From NCBI RefSeq assembly GCF_964355755.1, contig NC_092671.1, positions 15,356,501-15,420,500 on the forward strand: DNA of 64,000 nucleotides, in the 5' to 3' direction. Source of the stretch: Antedon mediterranea (taxonomy: Eukaryota; Echinodermata; Crinoidea; Comatulida; Antedonidae). This document shows, in pieces, positions 44,662 through 56,160 of this stretch (its first letter is position 1; every line of letters starts with the position of its first letter). The notes under the pieces were generated by a model. The model did not search any database. It saw only the letters and a list, made by a program, of their open reading frames with translations, and was not told the DNA's origin. Made by a program: the position numbers and the translations under genes.

Positions 44662-47600
44662 ATATTCAATACGTCATAATCAAAATTATAACTGTGTTCT
44701 TACCTGGAGTATGTTTATCATTATTTGTAGGCCATTTCCAGCTCCTGGTTGTTTTACTTTTAATATTTCGTTATCGCTCTCACCAGAATTGAATGTGTAA
44801 CAATTCCCATACGATGTGAAAATGTGAGTGAAATTCTGAAAGAATAATATAAAATGAGATACAATACACTGACACCTTTGCTGCTTATGGCGCCCCATAG
44901 CCACTTGACCATGTTAACTGTCTACTTCCAACCAAACTTTCTTGCAGCTTTATAAAAAATAATAGTATTCATACCCATAAAACTAGATCCTCCTGTAATC
45001 TCCACCCTCCCCTTACCAAATTAACATTAATGCAACATAATATCCGTTATAGTGGCACCAAATTATTTAATGATCTCCCCGACGAAATTAAATTTGCACC
45101 TTCAAAAAATACATTTCCTTTTAAACTTAAACAAATTCTACTCCATAAATAACTAATAATAATAATAAAACAACATGTTTATTCTGGTTTTTCTGTGCTT
45201 CCATAGTATTTTATTATTATTAATTTGTTGTTGTCTTGCTTTACATGTTTGTTTGTTTGTCTTGTTTTGTTTCTATTTGTTTAAACTCCAATATGATTAC
45301 AATTTCTTAACTGGCTACCCGTCACAAGTTTTTTGAAGGGAAACCTCCAAATGTTATTACTTTCTGGGTTTTGCCTCTTAATTATTTATATTTAAATCAG
45401 GGAGTTGTTATCAACTCCCTGTTTAAATTGTTATTTTGTTTACTTTGAAATTATAAGAAATAAATGTTATTATGAATGAATGAATGAACTTGCTTTAACG
45501 TCCGCATATCTGTTTCCTGGTTACACAATTCCGAAATTAACTCTAGTAAATAAATGTATACATTGACCGACGTCGTCGTGGAATTATTCTTTAATCTAGT
45601 AAAAATCTCTGTTTTTGCTCAAATGTAAGTGGGAGAGAGGAGGACACTTGCATTTTACAACATCTCGAAATTGCCTCGTCGATCACCGAGTCATCTTATT
45701 AGCAAACCTCTCAAGATTTGAGATGGGAGAATACTTGACTGACATTTCAATGCCAATCGAACGGCCGCCATCATGTAAAGTGTCTTATATTAAAAATCCA
45801 AGTAAAGGACTTTCACAATCAAATACAATAACAATAGAATGGTTGTCATTACAGTCTGTATCATTAAACTTTATACAAACATCTTCTGCACGTTTTTACA
45901 TACATTGTGTGTGCTGGTATGTTAGGGTAGGCTTTTTGTCATACCCGTCGAGTTTTGTTCCCGACATTTCAGTTCTCGTTATGTCAATCCTCTATGCCTA
46001 GTTTATATGCCTAGTTCAATGATACGCGGTTTTTCTGACAATAATATACCGAATGTCCGAAATCGAAATCTATCTGGTATGCGATCGGGCCTCGATTCAT
46101 GTTCCCACAACAACCAGGAGAACCTCTGCTGACAGGTTTTTTTGGCGTCTCAGGTCCACTGGTTATGGAACGATCTTCCAGTTTCAATTCGGTCTGAAAG
46201 TAACTTTGATAGTTTTAAGCGTAAACTATAAAATCTTTTATGGAACATAATTTCGATGTACAGCGCTTTTGATAATGGTTTCATTCTAAGAGCGCTATAT
46301 ATATTGAGTAATGTAATGTAAAGGTATTCCATATTCTAATTTAACTTATCAAAGCTTATCATCTAAATGAAATATACATACAAACAGGTATACTAGTGCT
46401 TATTATTGTTGGCTAGGAAATATGAAATTCGTCTCTTGATAAATAAACGAATTGTGTGAGGTAGGCTATATAGAAATGCAAATGATGGAGTTGATTACAT
46501 CCGTAGCAAGTACACCCACATTTCTTTCTTCTTGTTTATTAAGACCAGTTTTAGTAATTAAAGTACAATTTATTTTGTTTTCTGGTTGGATTTACCCGTT
46601 AGCTAAAATTTGAGAGCAAGTCGTTATTGGCACTGTACTTATATTAATTAGAGTCATGTTTTTTATTTATTATTTATTTATTACAGTATATAAAATGTAC
46701 AAAAGTAATAGCACACAGCTAATAATGTTTGTATTACAAAAACAAATATTGAAAGAAAATCTATAAAAATACAACAATAAATTCGGAAAATACAATTACT
46801 AAATTGCACAATTATTCACTGTAATTTACAATATTAAGAATCTTAAAGTATATACAAAATTTTGGAAAATACAATTTCGTTTTAACTAAAAAAAAAAAAG
46901 AAAAAAAATTGTTATTATTATTATCTTTTAGTATAGCTGGAAATATTGCACAATTATTCACTATAATATTCAAAACATTAAAAATCTACAAAAATATATA
47001 TATATAAATTTCGGAAAATACAAATACAATGCTAATTAAAAAATAATAGTAAACATATTTACAATATTATATTAAACGTTGCCTGCAGTGCTTTATTTGA
47101 TTATTTTAGGCGGTAATATTTTGCACAATCATTCATTATTTTTTAATTTAATTTTTCATAGGAGGAATTTAATTTGTTTATAGTATAGGGAATCTTTGAA
47201 TTTTTATATCAGTTAGTTCTTATTTTAGGTAATGTAAATCTATTGGGGTTACGTAATCTAGATATATTTGGTCTTTCAGCAGGCAGCATATTACGATGCC
47301 TCTCTGACTTAAGGATACCTTCTCCAAATGTTAATGTTAATTTTCCTCTACGTTCAGCAAGTCTGGTAATTTTAAGTTGAGTAAGGGCCGTATCATAGCT
47401 CTCATAGTCCTGGCCAAGTATAATTTTGCATGCTCGCCTCTGTAACCTCTAAATTTCATTGGTCTGATGTTTTGTAATGCTAGAGTGCCAAACAACACAT
47501 GCATACTCAGTCAGCGGTCGAATATAGAGTTGATAAATACTTAACATATCACCAATAGGTGCACTATAGCCTCTTAATATGCATAAAGAAGAAACATTCT

Positions 47601-49291
47601 TCTATTTGCTCTAGATATAATACTTTTGATTTGGATATCCCAACATAAGTTGTCTTGTAGACCTAATAATTTTATGTTATGTACAGTATCAATATTTTCA
47701 CCACTTATAGTAAGTTAGGAGTAGTTTATTTGAGATTTCATAAAATTTATATTAATAACATAGCATTTAGATCTTGGGTAGCATGTCATCTTGTTTACAT
47801 CAACCACCCATGGAATCTAAATGGAATTGGAGTTCTGATGATTTACTATTATTTGTTATATTAATTATTTCTCTCAGTGTTAGATCATCCACAAATTTCC
47901 AACGATTATCAGTGGTGTTACTCGCATCATTCACCATCACGGTAAATATGCTGGGTTCCAGTTAGGTACCCGGGGGACCCCACACGTTATAGTTCTTAGT
48001 TCAGAACAATGTCCCTTAAATTTCACACACTGGGTGCGATTCATCAGAAAACCGCTAATCGTTGGAATTATCGACGGTCTAACACCAGATTCTATCATCT
48101 TTGAAATAGCAACATTATGGTTTATCCTATCAAACGCAGTTGTGAAATCAACTGTACATAATGTGGCATAGGTCCCTGGCACAATAATATTGAATATAAC
48201 CGTATTTAACATATCTACTAAGTAATTTGTTGTACTTGTTCCTCTCACGTTATTATACTGTTTACAATCCAATACTGGTTCGAAATTCGTTTTTAATCAT
48301 CCCGCTAGGAAATGATTCAAATACTCTACCCAATATTGTAGTTAGTTAATTTAGTGAAAAAGGTCGTAATTGGCCAACCATTGTCGGTTTCTTAACTTTA
48401 CATACTGGTACACAATTGATGCGGTCTTCCACACAGTTGGGAACACCCCTTCGTTTAGACAGATTAAAGATTAACTATAGGGGTTGTGCTATTTCAAAAG
48501 AAAACAGCTTAATGAGTTTCACCGGAATATCATCTGGGTGGCCATATTTATTGTAGTTTAATTGTTTAACCTCTTCCACATTTCTCCATGGTATATCTTG
48601 GGGGTGGGGGGGGGGGGGGGGGTGGTTTTGTAGGCAAGTACGAGGGAAGTGTTTCCAATCTGAGTGGTGGAAGTTGGCAACATACTCTTGAAAAATGCTC
48701 ATTCATTTTTTCAGCCTGTTCTTCAACAGATTCACAATAATTATTTAATTTAATATTGTCCGACTTATTGTTATATCTTGTAATTTTTTTAATTTTTTTT
48801 TATTCCATTTACTGGGTTGTGAATTGTTTAGTCCTATATTATCCTTATAATGTTTCTCTTTAGCTTTGTTAATTTCATACTTTACTTTGTTTTTTAGGCT
48901 TCGCCATGAAATTATATTATTAGATCTATATGCCTTTTGTCGCTCATCAATCAATTTATGTATGCGATAGTTCATCCACGGCTTTTCATTATTTCGTCGT
49001 CGATTTACTGTACGTGAAAGTAAGTAACAGTGTTGGCAGATCGAGAATATAAGACTCTCTGGCAAATATATTACTTAAGAAAATAACAGCTTGTTCATTT
49101 ATTATTTTTCACACTACCATCCGTGTGTAATTGATCATGGATTTCTAAATAATAACGCAAACATGTCACAGGTAGTGTTTTATATTTGTAAATGTCAGGC
49201 AATCTTTATCTTTTATTATGAACATGATATAGTAAGTATTTTAGATATACAAGCCCATAGACAGGATGGTTACAAGGGGTTACCCCCACCC

Positions 49292-49330
<39 letters not shown>

Positions 49331-50698
49331 CAACTGAAGAAAAGATGTAGAACTATAGCCTAGTATAGATGAGAATAGAATGCCCGGCTATAGCAGGGTA
49401 GGGTTGCCCAAAACATTTTCATGAGTTGACCTATTTACTAGCTCTTAAGTTGAGTGTTGAGTTTTGAAAAGGGCACTTCAGGAAAAAGGGGTTCTTTAGA
49501 ACTTTACGACCCCCCTCCTCTGACAACAGTTTATGAGTAATGCAATGGAACTCTACATACCTCTATTTTTCTGCTAGTTTGGTGAACATTTGGAATGAAA
49601 AAACAATGACGTAAACAAAAACATAGTCGAGCGTAGCTACTTACTGCAGCAGAACATGTCTGGTCCAGCCATTTACAGGACTTTACTGTTTCATTGTCCA
49701 GTTGAAAGCCCACCCTCCTCGTGAATTCCGATGTGTTAAACGGTTCGCTTCCGAAGATATCCGAATAGTTCACAAGGTCCGATTCCGAGTAATAATCGTA
49801 ATCTTCGGCTTCCCATAAGTATTCGATGATCTTTCGTTCGTCTTCTGTCAGATATGAATTGCGGTACCTGTAATGAAAACAGTTTTTTTACTTTTTTTAT
49901 TTTTTACATTTTGATTCTACAGTTACTGCAGTAATTGTACGTTAACAACTTTAGCATAGGCATAGCTGACGGTCTACATCATCTCCTTCTATCTCAAACC
50001 CTGCAACTATAGAGTAGACTATAGCATAATCACATCTCAAAATTACCTCTAATGATTACCTCAAATGATTCTAAAGCTTGGTTCCCACTTGGACGCAGCG
50101 CAAGGACGTAAACGCAACATAAGCATGTTGAACAATGACAAGCGACAGAATAATCCATCGCATATGATTGGTCAACTCACTTACGTTGCGTCTACGTCCT
50201 GTGTTGCGTCCTAATGGGAACCAAGCTTTAGGCTCTGTCTACCCCATCAAATGTTATGTGACAAAAAAATGTACCTATATATGGACATGATGATGTCATA
50301 TCACTACCTTTGGAAATATCACTACCATATTTGGGCACATATTTTTGTAAAACTAGTTAGAATAGATAGTGTAGACAGAGCTTAAGATATAATTAAAGTA
50401 GGTTATGTTAAATAATATACCTGTTAAAATTACATATCGTAACTGCTGGAAAGTCCATTTCAGATAGGAAGGATAACTTAATCTCTGTGTTTACATTGAA
50501 TTGAATATATTCATCAATGCGTAGTACAATCTGCCAGGTGCATACGCCAAGTCCGCCTAGGAACACCAGCAACCAGAGCACCTTAATGATAAATGCTTTA
50601 CTTGTTGCAATGTATTGTACCCCATGTAGGGTGGTTGTGGTAGCAAAATCTTCGTCAACTGTAGTCTGCTCTTTTTCCGCCATTTCAATACCACTCAT
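39262..50698 (-). CDS. Acid-sensing-type sodium channel (ASIC, DEG/ENaC family)
   Basis: Nine minus-strand exons: 50698-50421, 49867-49645, 44835-44704, 43936-43790, 43199-43060, 41213-41149, 40379-40238, 39845-39754, 39416-39262; about 457 residues. Seen in order: the LHGVQYIA gating His-Gly, first membrane helix (VLWLLVFLGGLGVCTWQI), FPAVTICNFN, SYGNCYTFNSG, GAGNGLQIM, the DEY...AGLRVLVHDQNEPP palm block, Cys-rich thumb (GKCQSS, SGCYIECR, ECQC, CDCPVPCKYTTF), ENFILLDVYY, then SDIGGQLGLFIGAS with the GAS selectivity filter in the second helix. These are hallmarks of proton-gated or related trimeric Na+ channels. All phases close except between exons 3 and 4, where the AG acceptor leaves one extra G before GAT GAA TAT. 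Proton gating itself cannot be told from sequence. The start ATG is 8 bases after a possible acceptor, so an upstream exon may exist. Confidence 0.9.
39466..39618. mobile_element. MITE family A, copy 7
   Basis: AAGCTCTGTCTACACTATCA and TTTGACAGTGTAGACAGAGC ends; core CATGGACATGATGATGTCAT. ASIC-type gene, last intron. Confidence 0.85.
39987..40116. mobile_element. MITE family B, copy 2
   Basis: AAGCTTGGACGCAACGCAAT, GTGATTGGTCAGCTTACTTA and right end TAGTGGGAACCAAGCATAA. ASIC-type gene intron 7. Confidence 0.7.
40440..41040. repeat. Dispersed repeat with paired TACCATCTT/GACGTCAT blocks
   Basis: GGTACCATCTTCGAGACGTC (40719) and GGTACCATCTTTATGACATC (40869) both run on to CTGCATCCGGTT, a 150-bp direct repeat; ACGGCTATATT(C/A)CGG occurs twice as well. 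No coding content. Lies in ASIC-type intron 6. Confidence 0.5.
41695..42460. repeat. Repeat pair ending in (GACA/GACC)n microsatellites
   Basis: CATAGTGATACCGGACCGAC starts both microsatellite tracts (41699-41772 and 42356-42432), each followed by GACATA(C/G)TGAACTATA. The DNA between (41.8-42.3 kb) is CpG-rich (GCGCGCGTACGCATGCG) against an AT-rich background and shares its right part with 19.27-19.88 kb. Confidence 0.6.
42462..42885 (+). mobile_element. LINE 3' end with (ATCTT)n tail
   Basis: A short frame encodes the C-terminal block of non-LTR elements (HPLNDKCV, SGRIRTLMCNTTRCRKSFVH), followed by an AT-rich 3'UTR, AATAAAG at 42846 and (ATCTT)5. Confidence 0.7.
43011..43107 (-). repeat. 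51-bp tandem duplication of an ASIC exon end and its donor
   Basis: GGTCGGCATTGACATTC(A/G)G...ATCCTGTCCAAAC occurs at about 43066-43102 (inside exon 5) and again 51 bp lower, including a second donor-like GGTACGTG. Reading through the first donor meets TAA at once. Confidence 0.8.
44315..44365. repeat. (TGAT)n microsatellite
   Basis: Run of TGATTGATTGAT with single-base interruptions. Confidence 0.85.
44920..45485 (+). mobile_element. LINE 3' fragment with (GAAT)n tail
   Basis: A short frame with RYSGTKLFNDLPDEIKFA and a Lys-rich end, the usual final block of non-LTR ORF2, then AATAAATG and (GAAT)4 at about 45461-45485. ASIC-type intron 2. Confidence 0.7.
46060..46330 (+). mobile_element. 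LINE 3' fragment
   Basis: WNDLPVSIRSESNFDSFKRKL is the typical last block of a non-LTR ORF2 (frame broken upstream at the TGA near 46120), then GAGCGCTATATATATTGAGT, a common LINE 3' terminus. Confidence 0.7.
46655..49080 (-). mobile_element. Degenerate LINE (EN-RT linker to 3'UTR) in ASIC-type intron 2
   Basis: From 49065 downward on the minus strand: KPWMNYRIHKLIDERQKAYR (linker before RT), HPDDIPVKLIK, VDFTTAFDRINH (catalytic Asp block), ITCGVP, then the thumb region (RPLTEYACVVWHSS, LQRRACKIILG) and a long AT-rich 3' region starting at a (TTTA)n run at 46660. Many stops and shifts; a poly-G run interrupts it at 48601-48622. Confidence 0.85.
48601..48622. repeat. Poly-G run
   Basis: A stretch of nearly pure G (two T interruptions) inside the degenerate LINE. 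Confidence 0.9.
49283..49322. repeat. C-rich/(CA)n microsatellite
   Basis: Runs of ACCCCC followed by about 11 CA units. Confidence 0.9.
50084..50230. mobile_element. MITE family B, complete copy
   Basis: TAAAGCTTGGTTCCCACTTG at left and ATGGGAACCAAGCTTTA at right; interior CGCAACATAAGC and ATTGGTCAACTCACTTACG. Directly abuts a family A MITE. Confidence 0.85.
50231..50384. mobile_element. MITE family A, copy 8
   Basis: GGCTCTGTCTACCCCATCAA and AGTGTAGACAGAGCTTAAG ends. Back to back with the family B copy; both lie in ASIC-type intron 1. Confidence 0.85.
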
Positions 50699-50984
50699 GA
50701 GCTGCACGAAGAAACAATTAACTCACTAGTCTCAAACTTTTCTGCAAGTTTGGGATGTTTCGCATTAAAATGTGTACACCTTAGTTTTCTACACCTTCTT
50801 TATTGAAATCTACTAATGTGGTTCTTCAATATTTTATTTCAAACTCCACTAAATAATCCGTCGATAAAGATGATTACTGCACTTCTTGCGTGACGTGTCG
50901 ATACCACCACCACCTCACTTAATAATATTTAACTGAGACACAGTCAACAAAACTGAATCGCAAGATCGATGAACTCATGACGTC
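50699..50984. other. 5' flank of ASIC-type gene
   Basis: No coding exon identified. A CAG acceptor-like site touches the start codon, so this could hold the end of a 5' intron. Confidence 0.4.
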
Positions 50985-51000
50985 TCATTGATGCAGTTTC

Positions 51001-53729
51001 TTTTTTTTTTGTCTTGTGTGAGTTCATCTCACGTTTATTTAAATTCTCATTGGTGAATATATTATATACATATAAGTACATTTGTGACAATTAAAAGTAA
51101 GTGTATAAAGTAGTTAAAATACAGGTATATTTACATAATAAGATGCTTGAATTCAGTATTAACCATATTTGTTTTCATTAAAATTTTAGATACGATGTTA
51201 ATTAAAATGTCAAAATGAAAAATGGCGGTAAAATACATGATTAAAATTTTCTTGTTAAACTATCTTATTTGTGATCTTATTTGTGTTCGAGTAGAGAGGC
51301 TATAAACTCAGGGGAGGAAAATGTAGTATCCTCCCTTTTCACCAAGATAAAAAGGATGAAATGAAAAAGAGGGATGCAAAAGTTTGAAAGTTAGATATTT
51401 AGAATGATAACGTGCAATGATATATTTAATGAAAACCGTAAATTCTAGTTCTTTATATATTATGGAGGATTTATATATACAAAAAGTAAAAACTGAAATT
51501 AATTCGTTTACAAGTTTGTTTGTTGTTCCCAAAATTACATTAACCCACTTTGGGAAGTCTTGCTATACTGTAACCTCATTTGGAAGACACTGAACCAGCA
51601 TATCTTTAAACTTTTTCCAGACAGGTTGAATAGTTTTACACGCAATTAATAAGTGTTTTTCATTTTCTATATGATTCTTACACTTATTACATTTGTCTGT
51701 TGTGGATAATTTCCATCTTTTTAGTCTTTTTTTACATATAAGGATTCGATGTAACAACTTAAAATTAAATTGAGCTACTTTTACCATATGTTTCATTCTA
51801 CATACTTTTCTATTCCATATTTCATTCCAGTCAATAATTTCATCTCTAAATTCTATTTCCCATTTCATTTGAGGATTTCGAATAATACATATATCATTTA
51901 ATAAACTGCTTATAATAGTAAGACGATCTTATCCTATTATGAAATATATTATGTTCTCTTAATTGTATATCTATGCGTGCATTTTCCAACCTTATTTGTT
52001 CTTTCCATATATCAGGTATTGCATTTATTGTTGCAACGTATTCAATTAATCCATTCTGTTTATTCGACAGAGTTGGAATAAATTCTGCTGCAGTCAATAA
52101 CCTGTTATTAACGACTATATCATTTACTCTTTTGTATCCAGAGTTTAACCAGGTGTTGAAATATAGAGATTTTCCCTCAATTGATGTTATAAATTTGTTT
52201 TCCCATAAGTGTTGTGACCTAATTTCTTGTATATTTTGCGGCTCTAAACAATATACAAAATTGTTTAACTTTACAGCTGCTTTCAACATATTCATATAAA
52301 ATACTGGCATATTTTTTAATTTAGTATGCGCTTCAGTATTTAATTTACTACAATTCGCAGTATAATCAACTGGATGCATATAGTAGTTTGGAATACATTT
52401 CCAAATACATAGGTTAGGATTTAACAGTCTCTTAACCCAACTCAACTTCAGAGAGTCCATTAAGATATTAAAATTCACCATATTTATACCACCTTTATCT
52501 ACTGTGTTTATACGAGTTTTTCTTTTAATTTTTTCCATTTTTTCCTCCCCACAAAAATCTAAATAACAATGTATCAACTTTTGGAAAGATATAAGATGGT
52601 ACATCTATTATACAAGTATTGTATATTAATTTCGAAATGGCAAGAGATTTTATTACTGTTACCTTGCCAAAAAACGTAAGGTTTGGTTTTTCCCATAGTT
52701 TTAGTGTATTCTCTAATTTTAAAACTGTATCATCCCAATTTCGTTTAACACAAGTATGTTTATCATACCCTACGTAGATTCCAAGGAATTTCACTGGTTC
52801 TTTGGTCCATTTGATATTAAATGGCGATGTTTGTTTGTTTTTATTTGCTCCAATCCAAATTCCTTTCGATTTACTTTTATTTAACCTTAAACCTGATATT
52901 GAACAGAACATTTCAATTTCATACAGAAAATGGTTTAAACTAATTTCATCCTTTGTAAATATTACAGTATCGTCAGCTAGTTGAGCTATTTTAACAATAT
53001 GATCTTCATTTTCTACTTTAGGTAATTCTATTCCTTTACATAGTGGGTTTTTTCTTATATTAGTTGCCATTATCTCAGCAATTAATAAAAAAAAGTAAAG
53101 CAGACAAAGGACAACCCTGTCTTACACCACATCTCATATTGAATCTTTCAGATATCCAACCACTGTGGGTTACAAGGCATTGTGTATCTGTATATATAGT
53201 TTTTATCCAGTTAATAAATGACTGTCCAAAACCATATTTTTTCAGACATATAAACATTAAATTTTCTATCTATAGAATCAAACGCCTTGGCAAAGTCTAG
53301 AAAAACTATTGCACCTGGCTGATTGTTATTTTCTGTATATGACAATACATCTTCTACTAACCTAATATTCTCTCCTCCAAATCTCCCTTTAACATAACCT
53401 TTCTGATCATATCCAATTTACAATTTGCATTCTATTGGAGAGAACATGAGCCATTACTTTATAATCTACATTCAGTAGTGTTATAGGCCTCCAGTTTTCT
53501 AGTTTTTCTCTTTGTCCGCCTTTAAACAATAGATTTATAATACCTAGTCTTTGTGAGCCGCCTAATCTTTTGCTAATATAGCAGTAATTCAAAGCGTCAC
53601 ATAACATATCTTTAATATTAACCCAAAAATGTCTATAAAATTCAACACTCAAACCATCCGAACCTGGACTTTTGTTGAGTTTCATTTTTTCTATAGCATT
53701 TGTAAGTTCTTCTACTGATATTAATCCTT
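51001..53729 (-). mobile_element. 5'-truncated L1/Tx1-type LINE with 15-16 bp target-site duplication
   Basis: CATTGATGCAGTTTC occurs at 50986-51000 and 53730-53744. The element reads on the minus strand from its truncated 5' end (53729) to a poly-A (T run 51001-51010). Coding blocks in order: NKSPGSDGLSVEFY, ENWRPITLLNVDYK, CGVRQGCPLSALLF, AQLADDTVIF (catalytic ADD), FLGIYVGY, LTFFGKVTVIKSLAISKLIY, then the C-terminal domain with a CCHC-like KCNKCKNHIENEKHLLIAC. These are the RT and C-terminus of the L1/Tx1 group. At least four frame breaks, so it is inactive. Confidence 0.9.
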
Positions 53730-53879
53730 CATTGATGCAGTTTCTAATAATGTCTGAAAGGGTAACGAGCTTGTATTTCTGCAGGAAGAATAGGTCTTTA
53801 AAAGTGAAATAACACTAATCATCATATATATATATATAATAATAATAAAATAATAAATAATAAAATAATACACAGGCTA

Positions 53880-54540
53880 ATAAAGCACTTTTCTCACTCA
53901 AAAATATAGTATATCAGAAATATGGACATCTACCAGTGAATATTTGGAACTACTTATTTGATGTTAAAATAAATCCAATTATACTGTATGGTAGTGAAAT
54001 ATGGGGAAAACTAAACAACAACAAAATTGATGATATTCAAAATAATTTCTGTAGATATGTTTTAGGGGTCTGGAAATCAGCCACAAATGTTTCAATTAGA
54101 GGAGAATGTGGACGATTCTCTTTATCAATCGAAAGTTCACTCAATGTTATTCGTTATTGGGTAAGACTAGTAAATATGAACGAGGACAAATATGCGAAGA
54201 AATGTTATAAATCTCAACTTCGTAAAGCGCAAAATAATAGTAATTGTTGGGTAAGCAATGTAAAACATATGTTATGCTCTATTGGTCATGGAAACATATG
54301 GTTTTCACAAAATAATGTCCTTGATAAATTTTATATAATTAATAAAATAAAAGAAAGGCTAACCGATATGGAACGCCAATCCTTTCATGAAAGCATAAAT
54401 ATTTCTTCAAAATTAAGATATTATAAAATGTTCAAAAACAATTTCGGAGTAGATGGATACTTTTTATCGTATTGTTTTTTATATATATATATCAGTAAGA
54501 TTGTCTTAAACTGTAAATAACTACAGTAAAAAGTGTTCAT
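53880..54540 (+). mobile_element. LINE ORF2 C-terminal fragment
   Basis: One open frame from about 53887 to 54520 (LFDVKINPIILYGSEIWG, FCRYVLGVWKSATNVSIRGE, RYWVRLVN, KHMLCSIGHGNIW) corresponding to the RT thumb and downstream region of a non-LTR element unlike the adjacent one. The catalytic core is missing. Confidence 0.75.
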
Positions 54541-54869
54541 AATGTCACTACTTTTTAGTATTAATACAATTTGGATTAGCACATTTACTAGAAAAAAAAC
54601 ATAAAACCTTTGAGAATTCTCAACAGCCAGAATGGTGGGAATCAAAAAACACAAACAAAAAGGGCTTCAGGTTTTCGGCCAAATTATGCTAAATTGTGTA
54701 AAAATTAAGTCAGAATTTTTTTTTAATATGACAGATGCTAAATCGTGGTGATGCTGTAGAATTGCGTTTCAAATTATGCCAGATTTTCTAATGCCTAGCA
54801 TAAATGCTAGATGACAAATGGGTCAAAATTATGCCAGATAGCATAGTTATGCCAGATTTGGCCACTATG
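54541..54869. other. Intergenic, unassigned
   Basis: AT-rich, with short repeated phrases (AAATTATGC, TATGCCAGAT) between 54680 and 54860 but no gene or known element. Confidence 0.35.
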
Positions 54870-55125
54870 GGGCTGAACTGCCTTTGGTGAAGGGGAACTT
54901 GCGTAATAAGGACCGTTGGTGGGTGATGCGAAATCATGTGGTGACGAAGACCTTGATTGAGCAGTTTTGTAACTTTTGCCATATCTACATTTATACGTTT
55001 TCTTTATCTGTAATAATCAAAATAAATTGTATATTAAAATAAATTGTATATTGCTAGAATGCTTGTTATATTGCTCATAATTTTAGTCGTTTTATAATAA
55101 ATTGTAGCACTTGGGGAAGACAGAT
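54870..55125 (-). pseudogene. Partial duplicate of JAZF1 exon 5 and its upstream intron
   Basis: The minus strand repeats the JAZF1 segment around 14500-14720: intron sequence (CAAGCATTCTAGCAATATAC inverse), the acceptor, and the start of exon 5 including the third finger (RHHMISHHPPTVL survives). A 4-base insertion after ACTGCTCAA shifts the frame inside the finger and the second Cys codon is changed (TGTAGATATGGC versus TGTAGATGTAGC). Since intron DNA is included, it is a genomic duplication and not a processed copy. Confidence 0.85.
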
Positions 55126-56160
55126 CTTTACGAAAACAAGTCTATCCCCCTCAATTTGGAAAAGTTTAAAGCTTTTTATAGAGGGCGCTGAAATCAATTT
55201 AATTAAGCAATTATGATAGTCTTTGTTGTACAGTCACTACTTACACCTCAAGCAGACCGTGACTGGATGGTAAAAGTCTAGACGTTGCCTAGCGAAAACA
55301 AAATGGTGGCATATACACGGTCGTAACTCCAGGAAAATGAAATTCAAACAAATCATTCCTAGCCATTTACCTTTTATCGAAATTGTTTGATTTCAAGTTT
55401 TTAAACTAGATTAACACATTAGATCTGACTGTACAAGGGTAAGAAAAACTTAATAATACTAAAACTACTAAAAAGTTAAATGTAATTTTATAGGCCTAGG
55501 CTAGCCTAGCTAGTACTAAGTAGGCCTAGGCCTATTATTAGTAGGCTAGGCTAGTACTAGTAGGCCAGGCATCATCATGATCATGATGGGTGTAACGGAC
55601 AATATGGCGTTTGACTGATTAAGAAGATGAATAGGCCTGCTATCGCAAGCAAGTAGGGTAGGCCTAGCTCCTACTAAAATTTGGCCTAGCCCTAGCCGAC
55701 AATTAGTCCTAGGACTAATTGTCGACTGTGTCGTGCCTGTGTCTAGTAGGCCTAGGCCTAAATGTAATTAATAATAATATTGGAAACCTAGGCTAGGCCT
55801 CTAGCTAACTAGCCTAGGTCCCTATTAAGTATTATTAATATAGCCTAGGCTAGTTAGGCTATAGCCTAGGGCTAGGCCTAGCCTAATAATAAAATATCAG
55901 AAACAAGAAGAAAGGAAGGTTGACCGTTATCATGATTCATGTTTATTTTGGCAAACATAAATAGACTGCTCAATCACCATTCCATGGCAAATAAAAATAC
56001 TACATTTGTTTTGACAATCACAGTCAACGATGTCGAAAAAAATAAATTATTATTATCTAATTAATATAATTATTATCTCCTAGCTAGCAATTATTTATAG
56101 AAATTTATATAATAATTCATGTATTGTGGTTGATGTGTTTCCTAATTTCAGAAATTGGCA
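55126..56160. promoter_or_regulatory. DNAH6 5' flank with CTAG/TAGGCCTA-rich patch
   Basis: The first coding ATG found is at 56161, 9 bases after an acceptor (CCTAATTTCAG, ends 56151), so an upstream exon is expected in or before this stretch; none could be identified. From 55480 to 55890 the words TAGGCC, CTAGG and GGCTAG recur very densely. Confidence 0.4.

Noticed and set aside
45615-46001. 128-codon ORF as a gene
   Set aside because: No domain, no splice context, composition like surrounding intron of the ASIC-type gene.
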